Positions 44,176-54,392 are shown, numbered from the stretch's first letter. The stretch: DNA of 64,000 nt from Pseudanabaenaceae cyanobacterium SKYG29 (GCA_025055675.1 JANWWT010000001.1:921226-985225); one strand, 5' to 3'. Notes: generated by a model from the letters alone, not told the origin. Program-made: numbers and translations.

Positions 44176-45486
44176 TTAACCTATTCTCAGGGCTGCATCA
44201 TTTGTCGGTGTGATAAAGATCAATTGAGACAATGCTCCTGGTAAGATGCCTACTACTTCCCCGATGGGGTTATTATTGCCAATGCGAATCAAAGTGTTTC
44301 CCCCTACTGCCTCTAAGCGCAGATCGGCAGGGGTAATGTTATCTGCCACAACGATAATCTCATCTCCCTGGGCTGCACTGAAGTCAGCAATCCGATCGGT
44401 ATTAGTGTCATCGGCTCTCAGCACAAATGTATCTTTCCCTGCACCGCCAATTAGAATGTCAAAGCCCAAATCGCCAATTAAGGTGTCATCGCCATTGCCC
44501 CCCAACAATGTGTCGTTACCCTGTCCACCGCGCCCAAAGTCGTTGCCATTGCCCCCCTCCACACTGTCGTTGCCCTTGTTGCCATTGAGAATATCGTTCC
44601 CTTCTCCCCCCAGGATGGTATCTTCCCCCTGTCCACCCCGCAAATAATCTGCCCCCGCTGCCCCTGAGAGAAAATCATTCCCCTCATTGCCGTTAACTAC
44701 ATCCCGATCGGGACTACCAAGCAGGGTATCATTCCCCCCCAGAAGGCGGACACCAGAGAAGGCATTGGCAGCAATTTGTCGGTTATTAGGGTCATTCAAA
44801 TCCAGTCGGTTATTGTTGTTATCAGCATCAGCAAAGGGCAAACCTAAATTGGCACGGTTGACAAAGTTAATAAAGTCATTCAACAAGCCAGCCTGATTTT
44901 CCAGGATAATGTTGCTCTCCCTGAAAGGAATAATGCCCCCCGTCACCTTGGCAGCGGTAATCCGATCGCCTTGGCGAATTCTTTGGACGTTGTCAAAGCC
45001 ACTGATCACCTCCCCGAAGACAGCATAAGCCCCATCCAAACTAGGCTGGGGAGTGAGAGTAATAAAGAATTGGGAAGAGGCAGAATCGAGGGCAGGCGTA
45101 CGCGCCATGGAAATTACCCCCTGTTTGTGGGGCAGTTCTACCGGTGGGGTCACAATTTGGTTAAGTGTAGGTTGGGGTGCACCCTTGGCTTTGATTTCTA
45201 AGGGGATAGTACGTTCTCGCCCCGTCAGGGGGTCAACAAAACCTCCTCTCCCCAGGAGATTGGGAGGGAAATTAGGGTCTTTGCTGTTGGGGTCACCGGC
45301 TTGTACCACAAAATTAGGGACAACGCGATGGAAAGTAATACCGTCATAGAAACCCCGCTCCACTAGGTCGATAAAGTTGCCTGCCGTAATTGGTGCATCG
45401 ATGCCGTTGATTTCTACCTCGATCGGTCTGCCGTTGACTGCGATTGTGACTACTGCTACCCCACTGAATACAGGACGGGCTGCCAT
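44176..45486 (-). CDS. Cyclophilin peptidyl-prolyl isomerase fused to RTX repeats
   Basis: A 436-residue protein with two unlike parts. Residues about 1-205 are a cyclophilin domain: [20 protein letters not shown] with the catalytic Phe-His-Arg, [20 protein letters not shown], and [20 protein letters not shown]. Residues about 255-360 hold many calcium-binding GGxGxDxLx repeats (for example [19 protein letters not shown]), then a C-terminal domain typical of RTX proteins. RTX ends are the signal for type I secretion, so a secreted, calcium-stabilised foldase is inferred. ATG 45486 has an ideal GGAGGGA site just upstream; TTG 45498 overlaps that site. It is followed by a parvulin gene. Confidence 0.87.
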   Translation of the reverse strand: MAARPVFSGVAVVTIAVNGRPIEVEINGIDAPITAGNFIDLVERGFYDGITFHRVVPNFVVQAGDPNSKDPNFPPNLLGRGGFVDPLTGRERTIPLEIKAKGAPQPTLNQIVTPPVELPHKQGVISMARTPALDSASSQFFITLTPQPSLDGAYAVFGEVISGFDNVQRIRQGDRITAAKVTGGIIPFRESNIILENQAGLLNDFINFVNRANLGLPFADADNNNNRLDLNDPNNRQIAANAFSGVRLLGGNDTLLGSPDRDVVNGNEGNDFLSGAAGADYLRGGQGEDTILGGEGNDILNGNKGNDSVEGGNGNDFGRGGQGNDTLLGGNGDDTLIGDLGFDILIGGAGKDTFVLRADDTNTDRIADFSAAQGDEIIVVADNITPADLRLEAVGGNTLIRIGNNNPIGEVVGILPGALSQLIFITPTNDAALRIG

Positions 45487-45581
45487 ATCTCCCTCCAATC
45501 TTGCTGCACTCTACCATATAGTCGCATTGAAAATATGGGTATGTTCCCTTAAGATAGGCCCTATTGCAGGGGAGATAGGCA

Positions 45582-46352
45582 ATGGAACCGCAACTCAAGG
45601 ATCATTTAGAAGCCCTACTCAATATACCAGGGTTAGTCTTGCAGTTAACTGAAGAGGGGGACAGCCTAATAGTAGTCCTCAACCGCTCCCAGCCCCATCA
45701 CTTAGACTATGTGACCATAGTCGATCGGGTCATCGATGAGATAGAGCTAAACCTGCTGCCCTATAAATCGGTGCAGTTTTACAGCCGCGTTTTGGGAGAA
45801 GAGGAACCGGACTGGACTCGCACCATTCCCCTGGGTCAGCAACGGGGTACAGCAACTGTAATTATTTCCTCCAGCCATACTCTCCACCGAGACAGCGGCA
45901 AGACGCACGTCATAGACAATGAAGAACAAGAAGAGGAATTTAACCTACCAAAACCTCGGCTGCCCCAACGCCAACCCCATAAACCCCAACCTGCCCGTCC
46001 TGCTCAAAAGCCAGCAGAAGTAGCAGCTCCTACTGTGATGGCACCCCGTACCTCAGAGCCACCCAAAAAAGAGGATGAAGAAGTTGCTGCCGAAACTCAG
46101 GTTGTCACTCCTTCCCCCCCAGCCCGCCTCAAGCCCCCAGAACCAGTGCCTAACCCTGTACCTGCTTCACCTTTGCCCTGGCGATCGGTGCTGCTTGCGG
46201 GAGCGGTAGTGGTAGTGGTAGGTGCGGCGGGTTGGCTATTGTGGCATAGAAACCAGTCTAAACCTAAAAAAGCCAGTACAATGCCCTATGTAGTTTTTTG
46301 CTTGGCAAACCGCGATGTTGGAACCGCGAACCTATTTCTTTGTCGCTGCTAG
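45582..46352 (+). CDS. Hypothetical protein with Pro-rich linker and C-terminal membrane anchor
   Basis: A 256-residue protein not recognised by family. An N-terminal alpha/beta domain (about residues 1-100; EPQLKDHLEALLNIPGLVLQ) is followed by a long Pro/Ala/Lys/Glu-rich linker (about 115-200) and one membrane span (about 206-225, VLLAGAVVVVVGAAGWLLWH). The tail after the span overlaps ycf54 by 38 bases in another frame. Pro-rich linkers before a single span are common in envelope or scaffold proteins. Its start is divergent from the cyclophilin-RTX gene over 95 bases. Confidence 0.66.
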   Translation: MEPQLKDHLEALLNIPGLVLQLTEEGDSLIVVLNRSQPHHLDYVTIVDRVIDEIELNLLPYKSVQFYSRVLGEEEPDWTRTIPLGQQRGTATVIISSSHTLHRDSGKTHVIDNEEQEEEFNLPKPRLPQRQPHKPQPARPAQKPAEVAAPTVMAPRTSEPPKKEDEEVAAETQVVTPSPPARLKPPEPVPNPVPASPLPWRSVLLAGAVVVVVGAAGWLLWHRNQSKPKKASTMPYVVFCLANRDVGTANLFLCRC

Positions 46353-46662
46353 TCGTAAATTTCTCTTGGAAACCGAACCCCTGCAGGAGTCCCTGGCAGA
46401 GCGCCGCCGTAATTACCAGGCTCGCCACAAAGAAATTGACTTCTGGTTTGTAGAATGTCCTGCCTTCCTAGATGCCCCTGAATTTGCTGCCCTCAAAGCC
46501 CAGATTCCCAGCCCCGCCGCCGCTGTCATTTCCACTGACCCCAAATTGATCACCTGGTTAAAATTGCGGTTAGAATTTGTAGCCAAAGGCGAGTTTATTG
46601 CTCCTTCCCCTAGTATTCCTGACCCTCTAGCTAGTCGAGAGCCATGCGGTCATTCCTCCTGA
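46315..46662 (+). CDS. ycf54: Ycf54, assembly factor of the Mg-protoporphyrin monomethyl ester cyclase
   Basis: A 115-residue protein. YFFVAASRKFLLETEPLQES, RHKEIDFWFVECPAFLDAPE and STDPKLITWLKLRLEFVAKG are the characteristic Ycf54 blocks. Ycf54 binds the oxidative cyclase (AcsF/CycI) that makes protochlorophyllide, and its loss causes chlorophyll deficiency in Synechocystis. The start lies inside the preceding gene (38-base overlap) and the 3' end overlaps the nblS start by 19 bases, so the three genes are tightly coupled. The Pro/Ser-rich tail after residue 95 is longer than usual. Confidence 0.9.
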   Translation: MLEPRTYFFVAASRKFLLETEPLQESLAERRRNYQARHKEIDFWFVECPAFLDAPEFAALKAQIPSPAAAVISTDPKLITWLKLRLEFVAKGEFIAPSPSIPDPLASREPCGHSS

Positions 46663-48575
46663 GTCTACGCCGCTGGTGGGCGGGTTTTACCCTGCAGACA
46701 AAGTTGATGGCGGTGTTAACGATCGGTGTCTCCCTGCTCATGAGCGCCATTACTTTTTGGGCAGTCAATGACATTCAGACTGATGCCCGCCTCAATGACA
46801 CCCGTTTTGGTAAAGACCTAGGCTTGTTATTGGCAGCGAATGTTTCTCATCTGGTTGCTACAGACAATCGGGGCGAGTTGGCGAGGGTGACCAAGAATTT
46901 TTTTGAAAGTAGCTCCAGCATTCGTTACATTTTTTACGCCAACCCTAAGGGGGAAGTCTACTTTGGCATTCCCTTTGATGCAGTGGATCAAGAAACAGGC
47001 TTGACCCTACCCCGCCGCCTGCAGCTGCCAGAAAACTTACTGGAATCTGACCAACCCTTTGTGCGCCAGCACGAAACACCCCAGGGACAGGTGACCGACG
47101 TGTTTGTACCCCTGCGCGACCAAGACCAAGCCGTTGGCATCTTAGCGATGGGTATCAACCCCAATCCCGCGGTGGTAGTGTCTTCTAGCTTGACCATGGA
47201 TGTAACCACAGCAGTGTTTGTATCGATTTGGGCAATGGTCATCCTGGGGGCAGCTTCTAATGCTGTGACAATTACTAGACCCATCCGCGAATTAGCTGCG
47301 GGCGTACAAAATATTGCGGCAGGGAACTTCCAACAGCGGATTGATTTACCCTTTGGCGGTGAGTTGGGGGAATTGATTCGCAGCTTTAATGAGATGGCAG
47401 AACGCCTCGCCCGCTATGAAGAGCAAAACATCGAGGAACTGGCAGCCGAAAAAGCTAAGCTAGAGACCCTAGTTGCCACAATCGCCGATGGGGCGATTCT
47501 CCTGGATTTAGAACTAAAGGTGGTCTTGGTCAATCCTGCTGCCCTCAATATCCTAGGGTGGCAAGGGGCTATAGGACAAAATATCCTCAATCTACTCCAT
47601 CCTGCTGTGGAAGAAGAAATTGGTCGTCCCTTGATGGAAATTGCCGCAGGGGAAAGGGCAGGGGGAGAATTTCGCGTCACTATCAATGGCGAGGGAGAAA
47701 CCAACCGCTCTTTGCGATTTTGGCTCAACCGCGTTCTCAGTACTAGTAACACCCTTAAGGGTATTGCCATCACTGTGCAGGACATCACCAGAGAAGTGGA
47801 ACTCAATGCTGCCCAAAGTCGCTTCATTAGTAATGTTTCCCATGAGTTACGTACACCACTTTTCAACATCAAGTCGTTCATCGAAACACTATACGAATAT
47901 GACGACCAGCTGACTCCCGAACAAAAGCACGAATTTTTAGAGACTGCTAACAGGGAAACCGATCGTCTTGCCCGCCTGGTTAACGATGTTTTAGATTTAT
48001 CGCGCCTAGAGTCAGGACGGAGGTATCGCTTCGACCCCACGGACATAAACCTAGTCATTGAGCAGACCCTACGCACCTACCAACTCAATGCCCGCGACAA
48101 AGGTATCACTTTGATCAAAGAAACCTCCCCTAACCTACCCAAAGTTTGGGGGAACTACGACATGTTGTTACAGGTGATGGCAAACCTCGTGGGCAATGCT
48201 CTCAAATTTACTCCCGCTGGCGGCAAGGTCTATATCCGAGCCTATAGCTGGGAAGAGCAAAATATGAACGACCCCCAACGATCGGTGCAACGGGTCAGGG
48301 TAGAAGTGGAGGACACAGGCATTGGCATCGAACCAGAACATCAAAAACGGATATTCGATCGTTTCTTTCGTGTAGAAAACCGTGTGCATACCCTGGAAGG
48401 AACAGGCTTGGGGTTATCGATCGTGCGCAACATTATTGAGAAACATCACAGCTCTGTACATTTGAAGAGCGAAGTGGGGGTAGGGACTACTTTTTGGTTT
48501 GACTTAAGCGTCTATCAAGACAAGTGCGATTTAAGCTTACCTGAAGTGGTCGAAGTTGATCATCAACAAGCTTGA
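46644..48575 (+). CDS. nblS: Sensor histidine kinase NblS (Hik33/DspA)
   Basis: A 643-residue membrane kinase, the conserved cyanobacterial sensor for high light, cold, nutrient and osmotic stress that controls photosynthesis genes through RpaB. Two spans (about residues 17-39 and 185-208) flank a periplasmic region. A HAMP domain (about 210-262), a PAS domain (about 275-380), HisKA with FISNVSHELRTPLFNIKSFI (phospho-His near 400) and a HATPase (about 490-625: ANLVGNALKFTPAGG, EVEDTGIGIEPEHQKRIFDR, GTGLGLSIVRN) follow. It overlaps ycf54 by 19 bases. No response regulator gene is adjacent, as usual for this kinase. Confidence 0.93.
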   Translation: MRSFLLSLRRWWAGFTLQTKLMAVLTIGVSLLMSAITFWAVNDIQTDARLNDTRFGKDLGLLLAANVSHLVATDNRGELARVTKNFFESSSSIRYIFYANPKGEVYFGIPFDAVDQETGLTLPRRLQLPENLLESDQPFVRQHETPQGQVTDVFVPLRDQDQAVGILAMGINPNPAVVVSSSLTMDVTTAVFVSIWAMVILGAASNAVTITRPIRELAAGVQNIAAGNFQQRIDLPFGGELGELIRSFNEMAERLARYEEQNIEELAAEKAKLETLVATIADGAILLDLELKVVLVNPAALNILGWQGAIGQNILNLLHPAVEEEIGRPLMEIAAGERAGGEFRVTINGEGETNRSLRFWLNRVLSTSNTLKGIAITVQDITREVELNAAQSRFISNVSHELRTPLFNIKSFIETLYEYDDQLTPEQKHEFLETANRETDRLARLVNDVLDLSRLESGRRYRFDPTDINLVIEQTLRTYQLNARDKGITLIKETSPNLPKVWGNYDMLLQVMANLVGNALKFTPAGGKVYIRAYSWEEQNMNDPQRSVQRVRVEVEDTGIGIEPEHQKRIFDRFFRVENRVHTLEGTGLGLSIVRNIIEKHHSSVHLKSEVGVGTTFWFDLSVYQDKCDLSLPEVVEVDHQQA

Positions 48576-48659
48576 AAAGCAGCTAGGGTTGCCATAACAA
48601 GAGTTTCAAAACCTACCATAAATAGCTAAGTGGGAGATTAGAGAGTTTTCACAAATCCA

Positions 48660-48759
48660 CCGATCGGGGAACAGGGTTAAACAACTGTTTAAGTTTTAGC
48701 TACCAACCAAAGGCAGTCAAAAGGTAAGCTAATTTTGCCAAACGAGTTTGCATGATCGA
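48660..48759 (-). repeat. Decayed duplicate of the psaB 3' end
   Basis: Two blocks match the intact psaB tail. 48660-48717 aligns without gaps to 49837-49894 (50 of 58 bases identical by hand count), covering the terminator palindrome, the 3' untranslated stretch and the last psaB codons. 48724-48759 aligns to 49949-49984 (26 of 36 identical, all differences transitions), covering the [12 protein letters not shown] codons. The 54 bases between the blocks in psaB are reduced to six. Coding capacity is lost, so it is a pseudogene fragment. It lies about 1.2 kb beyond psaB, past an unknown gene. Confidence 0.8.
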
Positions 48760-49742
48760 AATACCGCAACAATATGCAAGGGAATCTTCAGACTAATCAT
48801 CATAGGTAATTTCCTCTGCCTTGACACCCGTTGCATTTTCGAGCCATGTGAGATTTTTAGTCGAGCTTGGTCATCCAAGTAATATATGGTGTGGTAACTC
48901 TTTTCGTCACTTCCATCTTTCCCACCTCTAATCGTGATGTACATTTGATAGGGATTAACAACAATCCTTTCCACTAATCCCAAACAATCTTCGTTTGTAT
49001 ACTTTGAAAAAACTTTACTCTTTCTATAGGTTATCTTGCCCGATCGTTTATCAAACTCCCAGTACTCAGCAGTATCAAATAGCCAACCCAGTAACAGCCC
49101 AAGTAAAAAGGGCATAGTAGTCAAGGTTGCAGGAATTACTATGAAAGTATCAATTTTAATTCTTCTATACCATCCTTTAGTTAAATCCCCTACCCTCATA
49201 TCTCTTGACCAATAAAGGGATTTTGTTGAGTTCTCCAAAATATAGTTGTTGATTTTACTGACAACCTCCCTCTGCTGTTGACATTTAGGTCTATAATAGG
49301 GTTCCTTATCCTGAAATAGCTCTAAATTCTCAATTCTGGTACCATCTCTCTTGATAAGGGAGACATTACAGATTCTTCCAGGTCCATCAATTTCTCCATC
49401 ATCATCATAGTCAATGTTAACTGTTACCACTGATGAAGTGGCACCTCTAATGGGTGCAGAGTACAATAATCTCTTCTTACCCTCTAAGTCTGTTCCCTCC
49501 AACTTGCAATTGACGAAGTACTGTTCTGGCTTTTCACAAGTCATTTCATATAAATAGCCACGATTTGACCGTTCTTTTAAGGAGTTATAGAATTGTACAA
49601 TGGGTGGCACAAGGAATATACTAATAGTAGTTACAGCAACCATTGAATTGATGATAATTCCCCTTAGAACCAGAAACTTGAGGCTTCTAGTGGAAAGCAC
49701 TAGCTTTTGCTCTGAGTATTCCACGATCGATACCCTTGCCAC
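48729..49742 (-). CDS. Hypothetical membrane protein downstream of psaB
   Basis: A 337-residue protein I do not recognise. Two membrane spans (about residues 28-50 and 199-221) bracket a soluble region with several Cys residues (YEMTCEKPEQYFVNCKLEGT) and an acidic DYDDDGEIDGPGR that resembles a calcium-binding loop. The C-terminal part (about 225-310) is soluble and basic. The last ten codons run through the decayed psaB-tail copy in another frame, so the true C-terminus may have been cut. Base composition is more AT-rich than the neighbours. It lies after the psaB terminator on the same strand with a start 83 bases beyond it. Confidence 0.62.
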   Translation of the reverse strand: MARVSIVEYSEQKLVLSTRSLKFLVLRGIIINSMVAVTTISIFLVPPIVQFYNSLKERSNRGYLYEMTCEKPEQYFVNCKLEGTDLEGKKRLLYSAPIRGATSSVVTVNIDYDDDGEIDGPGRICNVSLIKRDGTRIENLELFQDKEPYYRPKCQQQREVVSKINNYILENSTKSLYWSRDMRVGDLTKGWYRRIKIDTFIVIPATLTTMPFLLGLLLGWLFDTAEYWEFDKRSGKITYRKSKVFSKYTNEDCLGLVERIVVNPYQMYITIRGGKDGSDEKSYHTIYYLDDQARLKISHGSKMQRVSRQRKLPMMISLKIPLHIVAVFRSCKLVWQN

Positions 49743-49824
49743 TGCCCTTCCCCAAAACTTTCATCGCAAGCCTATCATAGACGTCCAAGTGGGTAGGCAT
49801 CCCTTCACAAAGTTTTCATAAAAT

Positions 49825-49849
49825 AAAAAAAGCCCCCCGATCGGGGAGC
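49825..49849 (-). terminator. Rho-independent terminator of psaA-psaB
   Basis: Read on the minus strand, GCTCCCC (49849-49843) pairs with GGGGGGC (49838-49832) around a GATC loop, followed by seven T (49831-49825). The stem contains the palindrome CCCCGATCGGGG, so a CGATCG element is built into it. It begins 31 bases after the psaB stop. Confidence 0.8.
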
Positions 49850-49879
49850 AGAGTCAAACAACTGTTTGGTTTTTAGCTA

Positions 49880-52108
49880 TCAACCGAAGGCAGTAGCGGT
49901 AGAGGCAATCACAAAGGCGGCATAGGTGAAGATATAACCCACTGTAAAGTGAGCCAACCCTACCAGGCGAGCTTGCACGATCGATAGAGCTACAGGCTTA
50001 TCCTTCCATTGCACTAGGTTAGCGAGAGGTGTGCGCTGGTGTGCCCATACCAGGGTCTCGATCAGCTCTTGCCAGTAACCGCGCCAGGAGATGAGGAACA
50101 TAAACCCAGTTGCCCACACCAGGTGACCAAACAGGAACATCCACGCCCACACGGAGATGTTGTTCATACCGTAGGGGTTGTAACCGTTGATCAACTGGGA
50201 AGAGTTCAACCAGAGATAGTCCCGCAACCAACCCATCAGGTAAGTGGAAGACTCATTGAACTGGGCTACGTTGCCTTGCCATACTGCCAGATGCTTCCAG
50301 TGGAAATAGAAGGTCACCCAACCGATCGTGTTGAGCATCCAGAACATAGCCAGGTAGAAAGCATCCCACGCAGAGATGTCGCAAGTACCACCCCGACCAG
50401 GACCGTCGCAGGGGAAGCTATAGCCAAAGTCCTTCTTGTCAGGCATCAGCTTAGAACCACGGGCATCCAGGGCACCTTTTACCAGAATGAGAGTGGTAGT
50501 GTGCAGACCGAGAGCGATCGCGTGGTGTACCAAGAAGTCCCCAGGACCAATAGTCAAGAACAAGGAGTTATTACCAGCATTGATTGCTTGTAACCAGCCA
50601 GGCAACCACACATTGCCGTGATTAGGCCAAGCTGTAGTAGCAATGTTGTCAGGGTTAGACAGGAGTACATCAATACCGTAGAGTGCCTTCCCATGAGCAG
50701 CCTGAATCCACTGGGCAAACACAGGCTCGATCAGGATTTGCTTTTCGGGGGTACCGAAAGCAACCATCACGTCATTGTGGACATACAACCCCAAGGTGTG
50801 GAAACCAAGGAACAAAGACACCCAGGACAAGTGAGAAATAATTGCCTCCTTGTGCTCGAGTACCCGTGCCAGCACGTTGTTCTTGTTGGTTTCGGGGTCG
50901 TAGTCACGGATCAAGAAGATAGCACCATGGGCAAAAGCACCAACCATCAGGAAGCCCGCAATGTACTGGTGGTGAGTATAGAGAGCTGCCATCGTGGTGT
51001 AGTCCTTAGCCAAGAAGGCATAGGGAGGCAGAGAGTACATATGCTGAGCTACCAGGGAGGTAACGACACCCAAGCAGGCTAAGTGCCAGCCTAGTTGGAA
51101 ATGCAGAGAATTGTTGTAGGTATCGTAAATGCCCTTGTGCCCATCACCCAGGAGACCACCAAAGGGAGTACCTTCGGGCGGACGGTGAGCAGCGAGAATT
51201 TCCCGCATGCTGTGACCAATGCCAAAGTTGGTACGGTACATGTGACCAGCGATGATGAAGAGCACCGCGATCGCCAAATGGTGGTGGGCAATATCAGTGA
51301 GCCACAGAGATTCTGTCTGGGGATGGAAACCACCCAAGAAGGTCAAAATAGCAGTGCCTGCACCCTGAGCCGTACCAAAAACATGATTAGCGGTATCAGG
51401 ATTTTGGGCATAGACACCCCAGTTACCAGTGAAGAAGGGCAAGAGACCAGCAGGGTGGGGCTTAATGCTCAAGAAGTTATCCCAACCCACATGCACACCA
51501 CGAGCTTCAGGAATTGCTACGTGTACCAAGTGACCAGTCCAAGCCAGGGAGCTAACTCCAAACAAACCAGCCAAGTGGTGATTCAGACGGGATTCAGCAT
51601 TCTTGAACCAAGCCAAGCTAGGACGGAAACTGGGTTGCAGGTGCAGCCAACCAGCAAACAGCATTACACCCGCCAGGATCAGTAGGAAAATTGCCCCTTG
51701 ATAGAGGTCACCCACTGTGCGCATCCCGATCGTGTACCACCACTGGTAAACCCCAGAGTAGGAAATATCTACAGGATAGCTAGCGCCAGCTTGGGTATAA
51801 GCCTCTACCGCAGCCTTACCAAATTGAGGGTCCCAAATCGCATGGGCGATTGGTTGCACATTGAGGGGGTCTTTTACCCACTGCTCAAAGTTACCTTGCC
51901 AAGCGACATGGAAGAGGTTGCCCGACACCCACAGGAAGATAATTGCCAGGTGACCGAAGTGGGAAGCAAAAATCTTTTGGTACAGACTTTCTTCCGTCAC
52001 CCCGTCGTGGCTTTCAAAGTCATTAGCAGTTGCCAAGGCATACCAGATACGCCGCGTCGTGGGGTCTTGGGCGAGCGCCTGGCTAAATTTAGGGAATTTA
52101 GTCGCCAT
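49880..52108 (-). CDS. psaB: Photosystem I P700 apoprotein A2
   Basis: A 742-residue thylakoid protein with eleven membrane spans. With PsaA it binds P700, the A0/A1 acceptors, the FX cluster and most antenna chlorophyll. The FX ligand loop [18 protein letters not shown] is at about residues 562-579. The many His residues in the helices bind chlorophyll. It follows psaA after 16 bases with a strong AAGGAGAAGAG ribosome site, so the two are made together. The C-terminus AFG is intact here, in contrast to the decayed copy of this end near 48.7 kb. Length is at the upper end for PsaB. Confidence 0.98.
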   Translation of the reverse strand: MATKFPKFSQALAQDPTTRRIWYALATANDFESHDGVTEESLYQKIFASHFGHLAIIFLWVSGNLFHVAWQGNFEQWVKDPLNVQPIAHAIWDPQFGKAAVEAYTQAGASYPVDISYSGVYQWWYTIGMRTVGDLYQGAIFLLILAGVMLFAGWLHLQPSFRPSLAWFKNAESRLNHHLAGLFGVSSLAWTGHLVHVAIPEARGVHVGWDNFLSIKPHPAGLLPFFTGNWGVYAQNPDTANHVFGTAQGAGTAILTFLGGFHPQTESLWLTDIAHHHLAIAVLFIIAGHMYRTNFGIGHSMREILAAHRPPEGTPFGGLLGDGHKGIYDTYNNSLHFQLGWHLACLGVVTSLVAQHMYSLPPYAFLAKDYTTMAALYTHHQYIAGFLMVGAFAHGAIFLIRDYDPETNKNNVLARVLEHKEAIISHLSWVSLFLGFHTLGLYVHNDVMVAFGTPEKQILIEPVFAQWIQAAHGKALYGIDVLLSNPDNIATTAWPNHGNVWLPGWLQAINAGNNSLFLTIGPGDFLVHHAIALGLHTTTLILVKGALDARGSKLMPDKKDFGYSFPCDGPGRGGTCDISAWDAFYLAMFWMLNTIGWVTFYFHWKHLAVWQGNVAQFNESSTYLMGWLRDYLWLNSSQLINGYNPYGMNNISVWAWMFLFGHLVWATGFMFLISWRGYWQELIETLVWAHQRTPLANLVQWKDKPVALSIVQARLVGLAHFTVGYIFTYAAFVIASTATAFG

Positions 52109-52124
52109 TTCTCTTCTCCTTCAA

Positions 52125-54392
52125 TTATCCAAGTGCCCCAAAGCGTGCCAAGAAGAATGCCCAGGTAGTGGCAATTCCTCCCAGTAAATAGTGAGCTAAG
52201 CCCACTGCCCGACCTTGAATAATGCTCAAAGCGCGGGGTTGAATCGCAGGAGCGAATCTCAGCTTGTTGTGTGCCCACACGATCGATTCAATCAACTCTT
52301 GCCAGTAGCCACGACCACTGAACAGGAACATCAAGCTAAACGCCCAAACAAAGTGGGCACCCAAGAAGATCAAGCCATAGGCAGACAGAGCCGAACCATA
52401 GGACTGAATCACTTGGGAAGCCTGTGCCCACAGGAAGTCTCGTAGCCAGCCGTTGATCGTAATCGCACTTTGGGCAAAGTTACCAGAGGTAATGTGGTTG
52501 ACTACCCCATCGCTCACCGTACCGAAAATATCGGACTGCATTTTCCAGGAGAAGTGGAAGATGACGATGGAGATAGAGTTGTACATCCAGAACAGACCCA
52601 AGAAAACGTGGTCCCAAGCCGACACTTGGCAAGTACCACCGCGCCCAGGTCCGTCACAGGGGAAGCGGAAGCCCAAATCAGCTTTGTCAGGAATCAAGCG
52701 GGAGTTACGGGCAAACAGCACACCCTTGAGGAGAATCAAAACAGTGACGTGAATCGTGAAGGCGTGAATGTGGTGTACCATGAAGTCTGCCGTACCCAAG
52801 GGCATGGGCGCCATAGCCACCTTACCACCCACTGCCAACACATCCCCGCCAAATACAGGACTGACGGAGTTGCTCACCCAGGGAGCAGAGTTAGCAATAA
52901 AGTTGGTGTGAATATTTTGAATCCACTGCGCAAAGATAGGCTGTAACTGGATACCTGTATCAGAGAACATATCCTGGGGACGACCAAACGCCCGCATGGT
53001 GTCGTTGTGCACGTACAAACCGAAGCTGTGGAAGCCCAGGAAAATACATACCCAGTTCAGGTGGGAGATAATCGCATCCCGGTGACGCAACATCCGATCG
53101 AGGACGTTGTCATAGGTTAGTTCAGGGTCATAATCCCGTACTAAGTAAATAGCGGCGTGCGCTGCTGCCCCACAGATCAAGAAGCCCCCAATCCACATGT
53201 GGTGCGTGAACAGGGAAATCTGGGTGGAGTAATCGATCGCAATGTAGGGATAGGCGGGCATGGCATACATATGATGCGCCACAATAATGGACAGCGAACC
53301 GAAGAGAGCCAGGTTAACTGCCAATTGCGCGTGCCAAGAGCTGGTGAGGATTTCATACAAGCCCTTGTGCCCATTGCCGCCAATAAGGATGGGGTCTTTG
53401 TGCGCTTCCAGAATTTCCTTGATGCTGTGACCGATACCCCAGTTGGTGCGGTACATATGCCCCGCAATGATAAATAGGGTAGCGATCGCTAGGTGATGGT
53501 GGGCTTGGTCAGTCAGCCACAGAGCGCCCGTTTGGGGGTTCAAACCGCCCTTGAAGGTCAAGAATTCACTGTAAGCAGCCCAGTTACCCGTAAAGAAGGG
53601 AATTGTGCCACTCAAGAAGCCCCAGTTCACCTTGGGGAACAGTTCCGCCATCAAGGAGGGGTTAAGGATGAACTCATGGGGCAAGGGAATTTCACTGGCA
53701 GGAATCCCCGCATCTAGGTAAGCATTGATCGGAATAGATACGTGGATTTGGTGACCAGCCCAAGCCAGAGAGCCTAGACCCAACAGCCCTGCCAAGTGGT
53801 GGTTCAGCATGGATTCAGCATTTTTGAACCATTCCAACTTGGGTGCCCGCACATGGTAGTGGAACCAGCCCGCAAAGAACATCAAAGCTGCCATGACTAG
53901 ACCACCGATCGCGGTGCAGAGCAGTTGGTATTCATTGGTGATCCCCGAAGCCCGCCACAGGTGGAACAGACCCGAGGTAATCTGAATACCTTGGAAACCG
54001 CCGCCTACATCCCCATTGAGGATGTCCTGACCAACAATCTCCCATACTACTTGGGCGCTGGGCTTAATGTTGACGGGGTCAGCCAACCAAGCCACGTAGT
54101 TAGAAAACTTCGCCCCGTGGAAGTACATGCCACTGAGCCAAATAAAAATCACGCCCAAATGCCCAAAGTGGGCAGAGAAAATCTTGCGGGCGGTATCTTC
54201 TTCCGAACTGAAACTATCAAAGTCGTGAGCATCGGCGTGGAGAGTCCAAATCCATTCCGTTGTCTTCGGACCCTTGGCTAGTGTGCGATCGAAGTGACCA
54301 GGCTTTGCCCACTTCTCAAAGGAAGTAGGTACCGGGTTTTCGTCCACTACTACCCGCACCTTTGCTTCCGGCTTGTCAGAAGTAGCTGTCAT
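52125..54392 (-). CDS. psaA: Photosystem I P700 apoprotein A1
   Basis: A 755-residue thylakoid protein, the other half of the photosystem I core heterodimer. The FX loop is [18 protein letters not shown] (about residues 577-594) and the protein has eleven spans with the expected His pattern. It starts at ATG 54392, with GAGGAG five bases upstream, and is the first gene of the psaAB operon. The N-terminal region, with [20 protein letters not shown], is typical. Confidence 0.98.
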   Translation of the reverse strand: MTATSDKPEAKVRVVVDENPVPTSFEKWAKPGHFDRTLAKGPKTTEWIWTLHADAHDFDSFSSEEDTARKIFSAHFGHLGVIFIWLSGMYFHGAKFSNYVAWLADPVNIKPSAQVVWEIVGQDILNGDVGGGFQGIQITSGLFHLWRASGITNEYQLLCTAIGGLVMAALMFFAGWFHYHVRAPKLEWFKNAESMLNHHLAGLLGLGSLAWAGHQIHVSIPINAYLDAGIPASEIPLPHEFILNPSLMAELFPKVNWGFLSGTIPFFTGNWAAYSEFLTFKGGLNPQTGALWLTDQAHHHLAIATLFIIAGHMYRTNWGIGHSIKEILEAHKDPILIGGNGHKGLYEILTSSWHAQLAVNLALFGSLSIIVAHHMYAMPAYPYIAIDYSTQISLFTHHMWIGGFLICGAAAHAAIYLVRDYDPELTYDNVLDRMLRHRDAIISHLNWVCIFLGFHSFGLYVHNDTMRAFGRPQDMFSDTGIQLQPIFAQWIQNIHTNFIANSAPWVSNSVSPVFGGDVLAVGGKVAMAPMPLGTADFMVHHIHAFTIHVTVLILLKGVLFARNSRLIPDKADLGFRFPCDGPGRGGTCQVSAWDHVFLGLFWMYNSISIVIFHFSWKMQSDIFGTVSDGVVNHITSGNFAQSAITINGWLRDFLWAQASQVIQSYGSALSAYGLIFLGAHFVWAFSLMFLFSGRGYWQELIESIVWAHNKLRFAPAIQPRALSIIQGRAVGLAHYLLGGIATTWAFFLARFGALG

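Noticed and set aside
44450..44700. Repeated GC-rich DNA that could be a minisatellite
   Set aside because: It is the coding sequence of the RTX nonapeptide repeats.
50039..52168. Open frames of 150-196 codons on the plus strand opposite psaB
   Set aside because: They are mirrors of a long, highly expressed, codon-biased gene, lack ribosome sites and show no protein-like pattern.
49880..54392. Internal duplication within psaA-psaB
   Set aside because: The two genes are ancient paralogues; shared blocks such as the FX-binding loop are expected.
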